Source of the DNA: Bacteroidales bacterium
Lineage (GTDB): Bacteria; Bacteroidota; Bacteroidia; Bacteroidales; VadinHA17
NCBI GenBank assembly: GCA_003141415.1
Contig: PLLX01000122.1
Coordinates: 1-37,313, forward strand
Length of the DNA stretch: 37,313 nucleotides
Reading direction: 5' to 3'
This document shows, piece after piece, positions 18,477 to 26,018 of this stretch (within the stretch, counting starts at the first letter, position 1; each line of letters starts with the position of its first letter). The translations under genes and the position numbers were made by a program. The notes under the pieces are model-generated. The model saw only the letters and a list, made by a program, of their open reading frames with translations. It did not search any database and was not told the DNA's origin.

Positions 18477-18917
18477 ATGGGCAGAATAATCGGAATAGAT
18501 TATGGATTAAAAAGAATCGGGTTGGCTGTTACAGATCCAATGCAGATTTTTGCATCACCTCTGATTACTGTTAGTCCCGGGGAATTTGACAGCTTTATTA
18601 AAAGTTATCTTAAAACAGATGTGGTGGATTCCTTTGTCATTGGGTATCCTGTACAGATGAACAACAAGCCAAGTAAATCTGTTACTTATATTAATCCATT
18701 TATAAAAAAGCTTAAAAAAACATACCCTGAAATACATATCTATCTTGCTGATGAAAGATTTACATCGCAGATGGCTTTCAGGACAATGGTTGACGGAGGA
18801 GTGAAAAAGAAAGACAGACAGAATAAATCATTGATTGATAAAATCAGTGCTTCGATAATTCTTCAGTCTTTTCTTGATAACAGATCTAATAAAAAAGAAA
18901 ACAATAATCAGGAATGA
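18477..18917 (+). CDS. ruvX: RuvX/YqgF family nuclease (putative Holliday junction resolvase)
   Basis: 146 residues with an RNase H-like fold. Family motifs are clear: GRIIGIDYGLKRIGLAVTDP at the start (first metal-binding Asp8), VIGYPVQMN in the middle, and ADERFTSQMA (catalytic Glu) near 100. Family members are involved in 16S rRNA 5'-end maturation and/or DNA junction cleavage. It is translationally coupled to def: the def ATG overlaps this stop (ATGA at 18914-18917). Confidence 0.94.
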   Translation: MGRIIGIDYGLKRIGLAVTDPMQIFASPLITVSPGEFDSFIKSYLKTDVVDSFVIGYPVQMNNKPSKSVTYINPFIKKLKKTYPEIHIYLADERFTSQMAFRTMVDGGVKKKDRQNKSLIDKISASIILQSFLDNRSNKKENNNQE

Positions 18918-19480
18918 TTTATCCAATAGTTATATATGGACATCCGGTTTTAAGAAAAGTAGCGCACGAGATTACCAACGATTATCCAGCGACAAATCAA
19001 TTGGTTGAAGATCTTTTTGAGACTATGTATCATTCTGAAGGAATGGGTCTTGCAGCACCCCAGATTGGAAAATCAATCAGGATATTTGTGATCGATGGCA
19101 AACCGGTAGCAGAGGATGAACCTTCACTTGCCGACTTCAAAAAAGTGTTTATAAATGCAAATATTTCTGAAAGATGTGGCGAATTGCAACCTATGAATGA
19201 AGGATGTCTGAGCATTCCGGGTCTGAGGGAAGAAGTTATGCGCGAGTCACATATAAGGATAAGCTATTACGACGAAAACTGGCAATATCACAATGAGGTA
19301 TTTGATGGTTATAAAGCAAGGATAATTCAGCATGAATATGATCATCTCGAGGGTATACTATTCACTGATAAGGTAAGCCCGCTACGAAGAAGGCTCCTTA
19401 AAGGTAAACTTACTGCTATAAGTAAAGGGCAGTTTGAAGCCAACTACAAATCAATTCTCCCGGGTCAGAAGATAAAATAA
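18914..19480 (+). CDS. def: Peptide deformylase
   Basis: Removes the formyl group from the first methionine of new proteins. 188 residues. The three motifs are intact: GLAAPQIG (45-52), EGCLSIPG with metal ligand Cys98, and QHEYDHLEG with His140, catalytic Glu141 and His144. It overlaps ruvX by four bases. Downstream lies repeat-rich non-coding DNA and the left boundary of the accessory island. Confidence 0.97.
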   Translation: MIYPIVIYGHPVLRKVAHEITNDYPATNQLVEDLFETMYHSEGMGLAAPQIGKSIRIFVIDGKPVAEDEPSLADFKKVFINANISERCGELQPMNEGCLSIPGLREEVMRESHIRISYYDENWQYHNEVFDGYKARIIQHEYDHLEGILFTDKVSPLRRRLLKGKLTAISKGQFEANYKSILPGQKIK

Positions 19481-19555
19481 AAGCTTGCCCCTTTCCCACA
19501 AAGCGGGACCAATATTTTGCATCAAATTATAATTCGGGTAAATACCGCAGTTTTT

Positions 19556-19660
19556 TCTCCCCTAGGGGGAGATGCCGCGAAGCGGCAGAGGGGTCTTACT
19601 CAAGTAACAGATTCCCCTTTAGGGGAGATGTCCCTCTTCGGCTGGACAAAGGGGTCTTTC
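19556..19660. repeat. Two tandem copies of a palindromic intergenic repeat
   Basis: Copy A (19556 to about 19606) and copy B (about 19611-19660) share the same plan: a CCCC(T)n-AGGGG palindrome, then AGATG, a variable hairpin (GCCGC-gaa-GCGGC in A; TCC...GGA in B), then AGAGGGGTC or AAAGGGGTC and a T-rich end. In copy B the palindrome is CCCCTTTAGGGG. They look like two diverged units of one mobile or selfish repeat. They occupy most of the 391-base gap after def together with the left 73-bp repeat. Confidence 0.65.
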
Positions 19661-19690
19661 ACCCCGAAGTAGATCAACTTATTGGGGCAT

Positions 19691-19763
19691 TTCAACTTTA
19701 GTCACTCCAAACTCCAGTTCACTCCAAATTTTTTCTTAACTTTATACTGTCTCTTTAGCTGCA
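19691..19763. repeat. 73-bp direct repeat, left copy (island boundary)
   Basis: This 73-base sequence differs at only two positions (both C/T) from 23469-23541; the last 55 bases are identical. The two copies lie 3778 bases apart in the same orientation. It contains heptamer-like ACTCCAA/ACTCCAG units, a T-rich tract and ends in TTTAGCTGCA. The right copy is immediately before comEC, so this is probably a copy of the comEC upstream region. Confidence 0.85.
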
Positions 19764-19824
19764 AAGCAAGTAAAATGGTCTTAAAATATTTATTTCAAAA
19801 TAAAGTGGCGTATCTAAGCAATTA

Positions 19825-19848
19825 AATAAGCTTCCCAGTGAGCTTATT
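19825..19848 (-). terminator. Possible terminator for the 19872-20657 gene
   Basis: AATAAGCT (19825-19832) pairs with AGCTTATT (19841-19848), loop of 8, followed on the minus strand by a T-rich but broken tract. It lies 23 bases after the stop codon of the minus-strand gene. Confidence 0.5.
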
Positions 19849-19871
19849 ATCATAATGTTATAATGGTTTTG

Positions 19872-20657
19872 CTATAATTCAAATCCCATTCTCATTCCGA
19901 AGTTTACAAAAGGGTAAAAAGATACATCATCGGACGTTGTATTTGGATAAATAGTTGAATCAGGCCGGGAATCTGGGCTGTAAATTTTATTGACCGTGAC
20001 AGACATTGTCCGACTCCTGAGCCCAAAACCACCATACCAGTCTGTTATTAGACCATGATTATATGATTGTATGCCAAACATTATTCCAATTCCCAGGATA
20101 TGTGAATATTTAGATTCTGTCTGATAATGTGAAAACCCACTGTAGTGCATGGCAAATGTCTGATCCTTATAAAAACAGGATTTATATGTTAACTGTGGGG
20201 CATAATAGAAAGATTTTCTATGGTTTGTTGTTTGAGGTGAATTAATTTCTTTGGAATAGATCCTGAATTCCGTTTTCAGGTTTATCCCAAAATCATTATT
20301 AAAAGGGCTGTTCCTGTAGGAATAAAGTCCCTTATCGGTCGCCATACCTTCCTCTCCATTAGAATTAAAAGCAGTTTGATTCATTTTACTATCTCTTCTG
20401 GGGAAAATGAACCCAACCTGGAACTGCAAACTCCTTTTTGGCGTTCTATAGATCTCAAATGAAACAGGGATCTCACTAAAGATCAGTTGAATTGGATTGA
20501 TCTTTAATGTTCCGAATGCTCTCTTTTCAGGGATTGAATCTGCATTTGAATAGTCATATAATTCATTTAATGATATGTTGCTATTGTTGATGCCAAAGCA
20601 TTCTAAATAAATACTGAGAAAAACGATAATAAAAAACGGAGTTTTCATGATTGCCAA
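19872..20657 (-). CDS. Hypothetical secreted protein, likely outer-membrane beta-barrel
   Basis: 261 residues (an alternative ATG at 20648 would give 258). A signal peptide (about 1-25, FFIIVFLSIYLECFG) is followed by a sequence of alternating polar and aromatic residues with many Tyr and Phe, glycine-rich turns, and a C-terminus ending NFGMRMGFEL. This is the pattern of a small barrel of about 8-10 strands, but no family is recognised. It is the left-most gene of the island between the 73-bp repeats and has its own promoter, so it need not belong with the operon next to it. Confidence 0.75.
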   Translation of the reverse strand: MAIMKTPFFIIVFLSIYLECFGINNSNISLNELYDYSNADSIPEKRAFGTLKINPIQLIFSEIPVSFEIYRTPKRSLQFQVGFIFPRRDSKMNQTAFNSNGEEGMATDKGLYSYRNSPFNNDFGINLKTEFRIYSKEINSPQTTNHRKSFYYAPQLTYKSCFYKDQTFAMHYSGFSHYQTESKYSHILGIGIMFGIQSYNHGLITDWYGGFGLRSRTMSVTVNKIYSPDSRPDSTIYPNTTSDDVSFYPFVNFGMRMGFEL

Positions 20658-20674
20658 TTAAGAAGGCTAAACTC

Positions 20675-20705
20675 CAAATTTACGCCATCGTCAGGCCAAA
20701 GTCAA
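20675..20705 (-). promoter_or_regulatory. Probable promoter of the 19872-20657 gene
   Basis: On the minus strand TTG (20705-20703), 20 bases, then TAAATTTG (20682-20675), an exact TAnnTTTG match, 17-26 bases before the start codons. Confidence 0.5.
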
Positions 20706-20833
20706 TTTTATATTTGCATCGTATTTGAATATTTCTGAAATTTGATAAAGTGGCATTTCCTTCTTAACTTGACTTCACAAGACGCAGCGAGAAGAGAAAA
20801 AGACTTTTCAATCAGGGGATGCCGCTTTTTTTA

Positions 20834-21592
20834 TTAGAAAGGTACCTTATCAGGAAAAATTGAATCCCAAAAAACAACAGCTGAATAGACTATAGCTAAA
20901 AGAGACAATATTGTAAGAATAATAGTAGAAATTTTCATCCAGCGGAAATATCTGCTATTTCGATTCCTATTTAAATTAAACCACAAAAAAGAAACTGCTA
21001 ATAAATTCAAAACCAAGAATATAATCTCCTTTAACAGCTCTTTTTTAGAATTATAAAAATTTATGTTAACTTCCTTAACATCTGTGTCTAAAACGGTTCC
21101 AGCAATAACCATCCTAGTGTTTTCATTTCCACTATAGATAACTTGAATTTTGCATCCATAATTTGGGTCAAAATAATCCCAAAGAATTTGTAATGTATTT
21201 CTATTCAATGGAATAACTCTAAAATTGCTTATCTGTGGATCATTTTGTTCAATAATTTTAACATCTAATATCTTGGTTTGTTGGCGTTTATCTAAACAAT
21301 AGAGAAAAATATCCTTTCTAATATCTTCGTGATTAATTGGTAGTTTACCTTTATTCCATAGGGCAATAGTTGTTACATAAATGTTTTCTGATATCGAAAG
21401 ACTATCATCTACAAGAATCTTGATTCGTGGACTTGAGTTTGTCTTGTCATAAATTATTGATGGACTTTTAATAATAGTGTAGACTGGTTCCCTTTTAGCA
21501 ACACTTAGATGAAAAAAGAAAAATGAGCATATAAAGGTGATTAAACCTCCTATTACAACGCCCCAAATTGTGTCTTTATTCATTATCTGCAA
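20834..21592 (-). CDS. Membrane protein of unknown family in the island operon
   Basis: 252 residues (an alternative start Met4 gives MNKDTIWG). One membrane segment near the N-terminus (about 9-28), a region of about 150 residues outside it that looks beta-rich (for example NIYVTTIALWNKGKLPINHEDI, reminiscent of a single immunoglobulin-like domain), then two C-terminal membrane segments (about 190-207 and 220-245). No family recognised. It starts 22 bases after the TIR-like gene remnant on the same strand, so the two were made as a pair. A membrane partner beside a nucleotide-enzyme domain would fit a sensor-effector pair, but this is inference. Confidence 0.7.
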   Translation of the reverse strand: MQIMNKDTIWGVVIGGLITFICSFFFFHLSVAKREPVYTIIKSPSIIYDKTNSSPRIKILVDDSLSISENIYVTTIALWNKGKLPINHEDIRKDIFLYCLDKRQQTKILDVKIIEQNDPQISNFRVIPLNRNTLQILWDYFDPNYGCKIQVIYSGNENTRMVIAGTVLDTDVKEVNINFYNSKKELLKEIIFLVLNLLAVSFLWFNLNRNRNSRYFRWMKISTIILTILSLLAIVYSAVVFWDSIFPDKVPF

Positions 21593-21614
21593 TTTACATT
21601 TTCGATTTTAAGAA

Positions 21615-21809
21615 TTAAGAACCTCCTTTTTTTAATATCTTCATATAAGTTTGCTCACTTCCTCGATTGTCCCACGCACCTTTGATATGATCAATTAGTG
21701 ATTTAAGGTCGGATTCTATAGTTGAAGGCCAAAGATTCTGGTTATATTCATAAACACGCAACATATTGTCAACATCGAATACTTTTCCAGTATCTTTTGT
21801 TTTAATCAA
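21615..21809 (-). pseudogene. C-terminal part of the frameshifted nucleoside-deoxyribosyltransferase-like protein
   Basis: This frame (open from about 21830, no ATG start) continues the protein of 21806-22753 after a one-base shift. Read through, the junction becomes LRMR-N-KPIALIKTKD, restoring the usual end of the domain (family pattern: ELG, Lys-Pro, hydrophobic strand, then a conserved Phe-Asp). It then runs VFDVDNMLRVYEYNQNLWP and a terminal helix SDLKSLIDHIKGAW. A TTG at 21809 overlaps the upstream stop, so reinitiation is formally possible, but the sequence reads as the missing C-terminus. Confidence 0.75.
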
Positions 21810-22753
21810 AGCAATTGGTTTATCCGCATTCTTAATCCAAGCTCAAATAAAACATTTGGATTATGATCAGTTAAATCAGCAATTACAAGATCAGCTTCAA
21901 GTAAGTCATTTACGATTGTAGATTGAATTACATCAGAGCCTTGCTTATTCGCAGTATTAACTTTAAATCCCGCTTCAGTTCCAGCGGGTGTTAACAAACT
22001 TTTCAAGACTTCGTTAAAGAAACCATCAGGTCGTTTTTTATCTTTTTCAATGAATGGCATGATGACAAAAGCTTTAAGTGCTGTTTTTGTTCCCTTCTTT
22101 GGTTCACCTACTGTAATTGAAGAGGAAGAGGAAGGACTATGTTTTTGTGCGGTTTGAGTAGTGATATCGCCAAGTTCAACTCCATTTGAGATATTTAGAT
22201 ATTTACAGTTTTCATTGAAGATTTTAGAAAATTCTACATGATAGTCAGGATGAAGTTTAAATTTGTCTTCAAGAGTGTTACCTAAATATTTCATGTCTGG
22301 AAGATTGTTCCCTTTATAATATTCAAAGACATTCTTAAATATTGGAATTTTCAAAAATGCTTCGCGCTTTAATTCATTTTCCGTCTCTTGATTTGGTGCG
22401 TAAATCAGCTCTCTGCCAAATTCAGTTAATGAGATTTCTTTTGCACTACTGGTCCCGCTGGTCAGTCCAAAATCTCTTGAAGAAGCAGTGTAATAGAAAA
22501 GATCAGCAGTACCTCGAACTTTAATTGCATTGCCAACATCTTTTGGTGACCATGGATTACCACCATTCAATTCCTTTATTTTCTGAGCTATGATTAAACA
22601 CTTCTCTAGCGGTATTAATGGATAAGTTCTTCCAGCTCTAGTCGTTTTAGGTTTTAAGACTTTTTTAGATCTTTTTTTTGCCGATTTCTTTTTAGCTGCT
22701 CTTTTCACTGGTAAAGTGGTTGCTCCATTTACGGTTGTTGTTTCTTCTGCCAT
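21806..22753 (-). CDS. Winged-helix-like protein with C-terminal nucleoside 2-deoxyribosyltransferase/TIR-like domain (frameshifted)
   Basis: 315 residues before an early stop. Residues 1-40 are Lys/Ala-rich (KRAAKKKSAKKRSKK), like a nucleic-acid-binding tail. About 45-190 looks like a helical winged-helix-type domain (SPKDVGNAIKVRGTADLFYY, ISLTEFGRELIY). After a Ser-rich linker (206-212) comes the effector-like domain: KAFVIMPF (227-234), ADLVIADLT (287-295) and NPNVLFELGLR (298-308) with a likely catalytic Glu304. This pattern is shared by nucleoside 2-deoxyribosyltransferases and the related TIR-like domains found in NAD- or nucleotide-hydrolysing defence proteins. The last 65 residues are in another frame (see 21615-21809), so about 380 residues would be full length. 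First gene of the island operon; it may be inactive. Confidence 0.75.
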   Translation of the reverse strand: MAEETTTVNGATTLPVKRAAKKKSAKKRSKKVLKPKTTRAGRTYPLIPLEKCLIIAQKIKELNGGNPWSPKDVGNAIKVRGTADLFYYTASSRDFGLTSGTSSAKEISLTEFGRELIYAPNQETENELKREAFLKIPIFKNVFEYYKGNNLPDMKYLGNTLEDKFKLHPDYHVEFSKIFNENCKYLNISNGVELGDITTQTAQKHSPSSSSSITVGEPKKGTKTALKAFVIMPFIEKDKKRPDGFFNEVLKSLLTPAGTEAGFKVNTANKQGSDVIQSTIVNDLLEADLVIADLTDHNPNVLFELGLRMRINQLL

Positions 22754-23157
22754 GATGAATATCGATTAGTTTACCTAAATAATTGATTCACACCCCAATT
22801 TACAGATTTAAGTCCGATTGAATTACTTGTAATAAGATTATTTTATTAACTATCTGTGATCAAAGGGATTTGATAACCATAATAAATTTTTGACATTATT
22901 ATATATGTGTTACAATTCCAAATCAATTTGGGAAATTATTTGAGGTTTAATCGGCAATGATTCTGTTTTGTTACCCGTCACTGCCATAGAAGGGTTGGTA
23001 AGGAGAATCACCACTTTCTTTCCGTTACTTTTCCAAAATTTTACATAGTAGAACCCACCCCTTGCTCCTCCCTACCCTTTATGCACATCTTTTTTTATTT
23101 TGTTATAATTTTGTTTGAGTAAGAAGTCTGGGATTTCATTTGAGAATAATGCCGGAG
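22754..23157. other. AT-rich intergenic stretch with no convincing gene
   Basis: The left part of the 792-base gap before comEC. No promoter consensus or RNA was recognised. On the minus strand, about 46 open codons around 22905-23048 read as plausible protein (for example KFWKSNGKKVVILLTNPSMA) up to a stop at 22907, without a start or recognised family; this could be a gene remnant. Confidence 0.4.
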
Positions 23158-23389
23158 AGGCCCGAACGTTAATAAATTAGCCTTTTGGCTAATTTTAGCG
23201 AGGGGCCTGACTGCAGGTGTGGAAATTCCAATAGCCACGGTTACGTCCGCGGTCGTTTCAAAAGTTGTCTGGCAACCCCAGAGGGTGTTGAATTAATCAT
23301 TGAAATTCAACACCTCCGGTGTTGGAACAGGTCATATTTTATTACCACAGACGTGACTGTGGCTATTGGAATTTGACGCTTCCAGCGTC
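23158..23389. repeat. Compound inverted-repeat element upstream of comEC
   Basis: Nested structures fill 232 bases. First, AGGCCC (23158-23163) pairs with GGGCCT (23203-23208) around a perfect 9-bp hairpin AAATTAGCC/GGCTAATTT (23174-23195). Next, a 25-bp inverted repeat with two mismatches joins 23223-23247 to 23350-23374. Inside it lie a perfect 11-bp inverted repeat GGTGTTGAATT/AATTCAACACC (23284-23294, 23304-23314) and the triloop hairpin CAACACC-tcc-GGTGTTG (23308-23324). GACGCT-tcc-AGCGTC (23375-23389) closes the element. A 63-codon open frame across it is not credible as protein. Confidence 0.75.
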
Positions 23390-23468
23390 GTTCACATTAA
23401 TACCACTAAATCAAATCAAAAGATGTGTATAAAGTGCCCATCCCGGGAGGCGATTTTATCAGTTTTCC

Positions 23469-23541
23469 TTCAACTTTAGTTACTCTAAACTCCAGTTCAC
23501 TCCAAATTTTTTCTTAACTTTATACTGTCTCTTTAGCTGCA
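23469..23541. repeat. 73-bp direct repeat, right copy (comEC upstream region)
   Basis: 71 of 73 bases match the left copy at 19691-19763. It ends four bases before the GTG start of comEC, so it contains the whole immediate upstream region of comEC and probably its promoter. Confidence 0.85.
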
Positions 23542-23545
23542 GACT

Positions 23546-25555
23546 GTGCTACATAAAGAAATTCCATTTCTTCGTATTGGCCTGCCGTTATGTGTCGGAA
23601 TTATTTCAGGCCTCTATATCAAACCGGATATTACTTTCCTGGTGATAGCCTGTATTATCATTATTTCCGGATTTTTATTCAGCTTACTTTTCAATAAATA
23701 TCTGACCAACCAGATTTTTGGTTATACGCTGACAATTTCACTTTTTATCAGCGGCTTGCTTCTCTATACAAATGAAAAAAACAGTATATCAATCCTTAAG
23801 CCTGAAAAGACGATTTTCACCTGCACTCTTTCCGACTATCCTGAAGAAAAAGAAAATAGCTTCAGGTTAATTGTAAAACTTAACAGGAAAATTGAGGATG
23901 GTAAATCTGAAACTGTAAATGGATCTATCCTCCTTTACAATAAAAAAGATTCCTCTGTGGCTTCTCTTCTTCCAGGCGATCTGCTGATTATTCAATGCAT
24001 ACCGGTTGAAATTGCAAATAGAGGTAACCCGTATGAATTTGATTACAGGTTTTTTATGGAAAATCAGGGTATCAGATATTATGCATTTACGAATAGTCAT
24101 GATATTATAAGACACATTATTCCCATCCACAGAAAACTGATTCACAGAGCATTGATCATCAGAGAGAAGATCATCTGGATGTTTAAGGAACGAGGTATCA
24201 AAGGGGAAAGACTTGCTCTGGTGTCGGCAATAACTCTTGGTCAGAAGAGAATGCTGGACCCTGAACAGAAACTTAATTTTATTAAAGCAGGAGTTATGCA
24301 TATTATGGCTGTATCAGGGCTCCATGCTATAATCCTGAGTTTGTTTGTTTTTAATCTTCTATTTTTCCTGAAACGAAGATTTAATATTCTCAGGATATCG
24401 ATAACAATACTGATCCTATGGTCTTTCGCATATGTTACAGGACTCACGCCGTCAGTTCTGAGAGCAACCCTCATGTTTTCATTTCTCCAGGGAGGCAAAT
24501 TGATGAAGAGACCTGCAAATGGAATAAATTCAGTGCTGGCATCCGCTTTTTTTCTAATCCTGGTCAGACCATCTGTAATATTCGACGCCGGATTTCTGCT
24601 TTCATACTCCGCGGTGATCTACATCATCTGCTTTTACAGCGACTTTTACCTGATTCTCCATTTTAAAAACTGGCTCACAGACAAGATATGGCAGTCGGCT
24701 GCTATAACAATGGTAGCGCAGGCAGGCACGCTCCCTCTGACAATAATGCTTTTTAACAGGTTCCCTACTTATTTCATCCTGGCTAATATTACAATAGTGC
24801 CAATCTCAAATTTATTGATCATCACCGGCTGCCTGGTTCCGATGTTTTTTCAGGTTCATTTTCTTTCACAGCTTTTAGCTCTGTTGCTTAATTATCTGAC
24901 TGGACTAACCGACTTGCTTACGGCTCATGTCGCTTCACTCCCGTATTCGACTATTGAAAACATTGGTTCGACGGCCCTTGAATGTATTCTGCTAACCTGC
25001 ACAATTTTTCTTTTTCTCCATTTCATTTTAAAGAAGAAATCAATCCCTGTTTTCTACCCTGTTATTTTTCTTATCCTTTTTGTTTTTGTTGGGGCAGTAA
25101 GGGATATTTCTTCAAAAACAACAAACGAATTAGTAATTTATAACACACCCGGCACCTCGACTATAGGAATAAGAACCGGTAAAACACTTAATCTCTTTTC
25201 CGATTCCATAAATGTGGGACCTGAAGTAAAAAGACACTGTGCTACGCTTGGACTAAGAATCAAATCGACAGTACTGAAGAACAATTACCAGTGCATAAGG
25301 GCAGGCAGGAAAGAGATACTTATCACCAGTTTCCTGAACACTAAGATCATTCAGGATTTTGTACCTGATATCCTGATTCTGACTGGCTCGAAACCCGAAA
25401 TTGAGAAAGATTTAATTTTAACGCACCCCCCGGGAATCGTAATTATTTCATCAGAAGCAACATCGGGTTTTCGTTTCCCGGCACAGTTTGCTGTTACAGG
25501 AATAGACTCTATCCATTTTGTCAGAAAGTCCGGGGCATTTATTAAAAGGATATGA
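23546..25555 (+). CDS. comEC: ComEC/Rec2-family DNA uptake channel protein
   Basis: Inner-membrane channel for single-stranded DNA in natural transformation. 669 residues from a GTG start (MLHKEIPFLRIGLPL when read with Met), which fits the usual N-terminus. Two membrane segments come first, then a soluble OB-like domain (about 75-190, with GDLLIIQC), then the competence domain with the signature HIMAVSGLHAIIL (about 251-263) and about eight membrane segments. The last 150 residues resemble the degenerate metallo-beta-lactamase region of Bacteroidota ComEC; I see no intact HxHxDH motif. The island and its 73-bp right repeat end directly at the start codon. Confidence 0.93.
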   Translation: MLHKEIPFLRIGLPLCVGIISGLYIKPDITFLVIACIIIISGFLFSLLFNKYLTNQIFGYTLTISLFISGLLLYTNEKNSISILKPEKTIFTCTLSDYPEEKENSFRLIVKLNRKIEDGKSETVNGSILLYNKKDSSVASLLPGDLLIIQCIPVEIANRGNPYEFDYRFFMENQGIRYYAFTNSHDIIRHIIPIHRKLIHRALIIREKIIWMFKERGIKGERLALVSAITLGQKRMLDPEQKLNFIKAGVMHIMAVSGLHAIILSLFVFNLLFFLKRRFNILRISITILILWSFAYVTGLTPSVLRATLMFSFLQGGKLMKRPANGINSVLASAFFLILVRPSVIFDAGFLLSYSAVIYIICFYSDFYLILHFKNWLTDKIWQSAAITMVAQAGTLPLTIMLFNRFPTYFILANITIVPISNLLIITGCLVPMFFQVHFLSQLLALLLNYLTGLTDLLTAHVASLPYSTIENIGSTALECILLTCTIFLFLHFILKKKSIPVFYPVIFLILFVFVGAVRDISSKTTNELVIYNTPGTSTIGIRTGKTLNLFSDSINVGPEVKRHCATLGLRIKSTVLKNNYQCIRAGRKEILITSFLNTKIIQDFVPDILILTGSKPEIEKDLILTHPPGIVIISSEATSGFRFPAQFAVTGIDSIHFVRKSGAFIKRI

Positions 25556-25640
25556 CCGGTTCGTAAATAAAAGTCGTAAAAAACTTGAGTATTAAGGTAT
25601 TGATCTCTTATTTTGTCATGTTTTTTCAAAAAAATTTTCA

Positions 25641-25993
25641 ATGAGAATAATAATTGCAGGAGCAGGTGAAGTTGGGACTCATCTTGCCAAGATGTTATCG
25701 AATGAAAATCATGAAATTATTCTTATAGATTCTGAAGAAGCCCGGCTTAAACCTATCGACAGTTCTCTTGATGTACTGACACATGAAGGATCAGCTACAT
25801 CCGTGAAAATACTGCAGGAGGTGCTCCGCAAAAAAACTGACTTATTGCGGCGCGTGAGGTCCTCGGCCTGCTTCATGAGACAGGGTCAACCGAATTCATG
25901 GAGTTTTCGGGTGGTAAACTGGCTATGTATGTTCAGAAACTTGATAAGAATGCTCCGATCCTGAACAAAAGCCTTCAGGAAATTTCTGTTTAG
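25641..25993 (+). pseudogene. trkA: trkA remnant with internal deletion and frameshift
   Basis: The first 60 residues are a good TrkA (Trk potassium uptake NAD-binding subunit) N-terminus: MRIIIAGAGEVGTHLAKML, then IILIDSEEARL and LTHEGSATSVKILQEV. At about 25840-25850 the frame shifts. In the +1 frame the sequence jumps to a later part of TrkA, IAAREVLGLLHETGSTEFME then FSGGKLAMYVQKLDKNAPIL, and stops after LQEISV at 25991-25993. About 60 residues are missing in the middle and everything after the first RCK half (normally about 450 residues in all) is gone. The junction sequence CTTATTGC could be the microhomology used. No trkH is next to it. The in-frame N-terminal reading stops at 25964. 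Confidence 0.85.
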
Positions 25994-26018
25994 CAGAAGT
26001 TTTTACAGTCGTTGATTT

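Noticed and set aside
19872-20657. Barrel protein as a third component of the island operon
   Set aside because: It has its own promoter and a 176-base gap from the next gene, so linkage is only by location.
23185-23376. Open frame of 63 codons between the island genes and comEC
   Set aside because: It is formed entirely by the arms of the compound inverted repeat.
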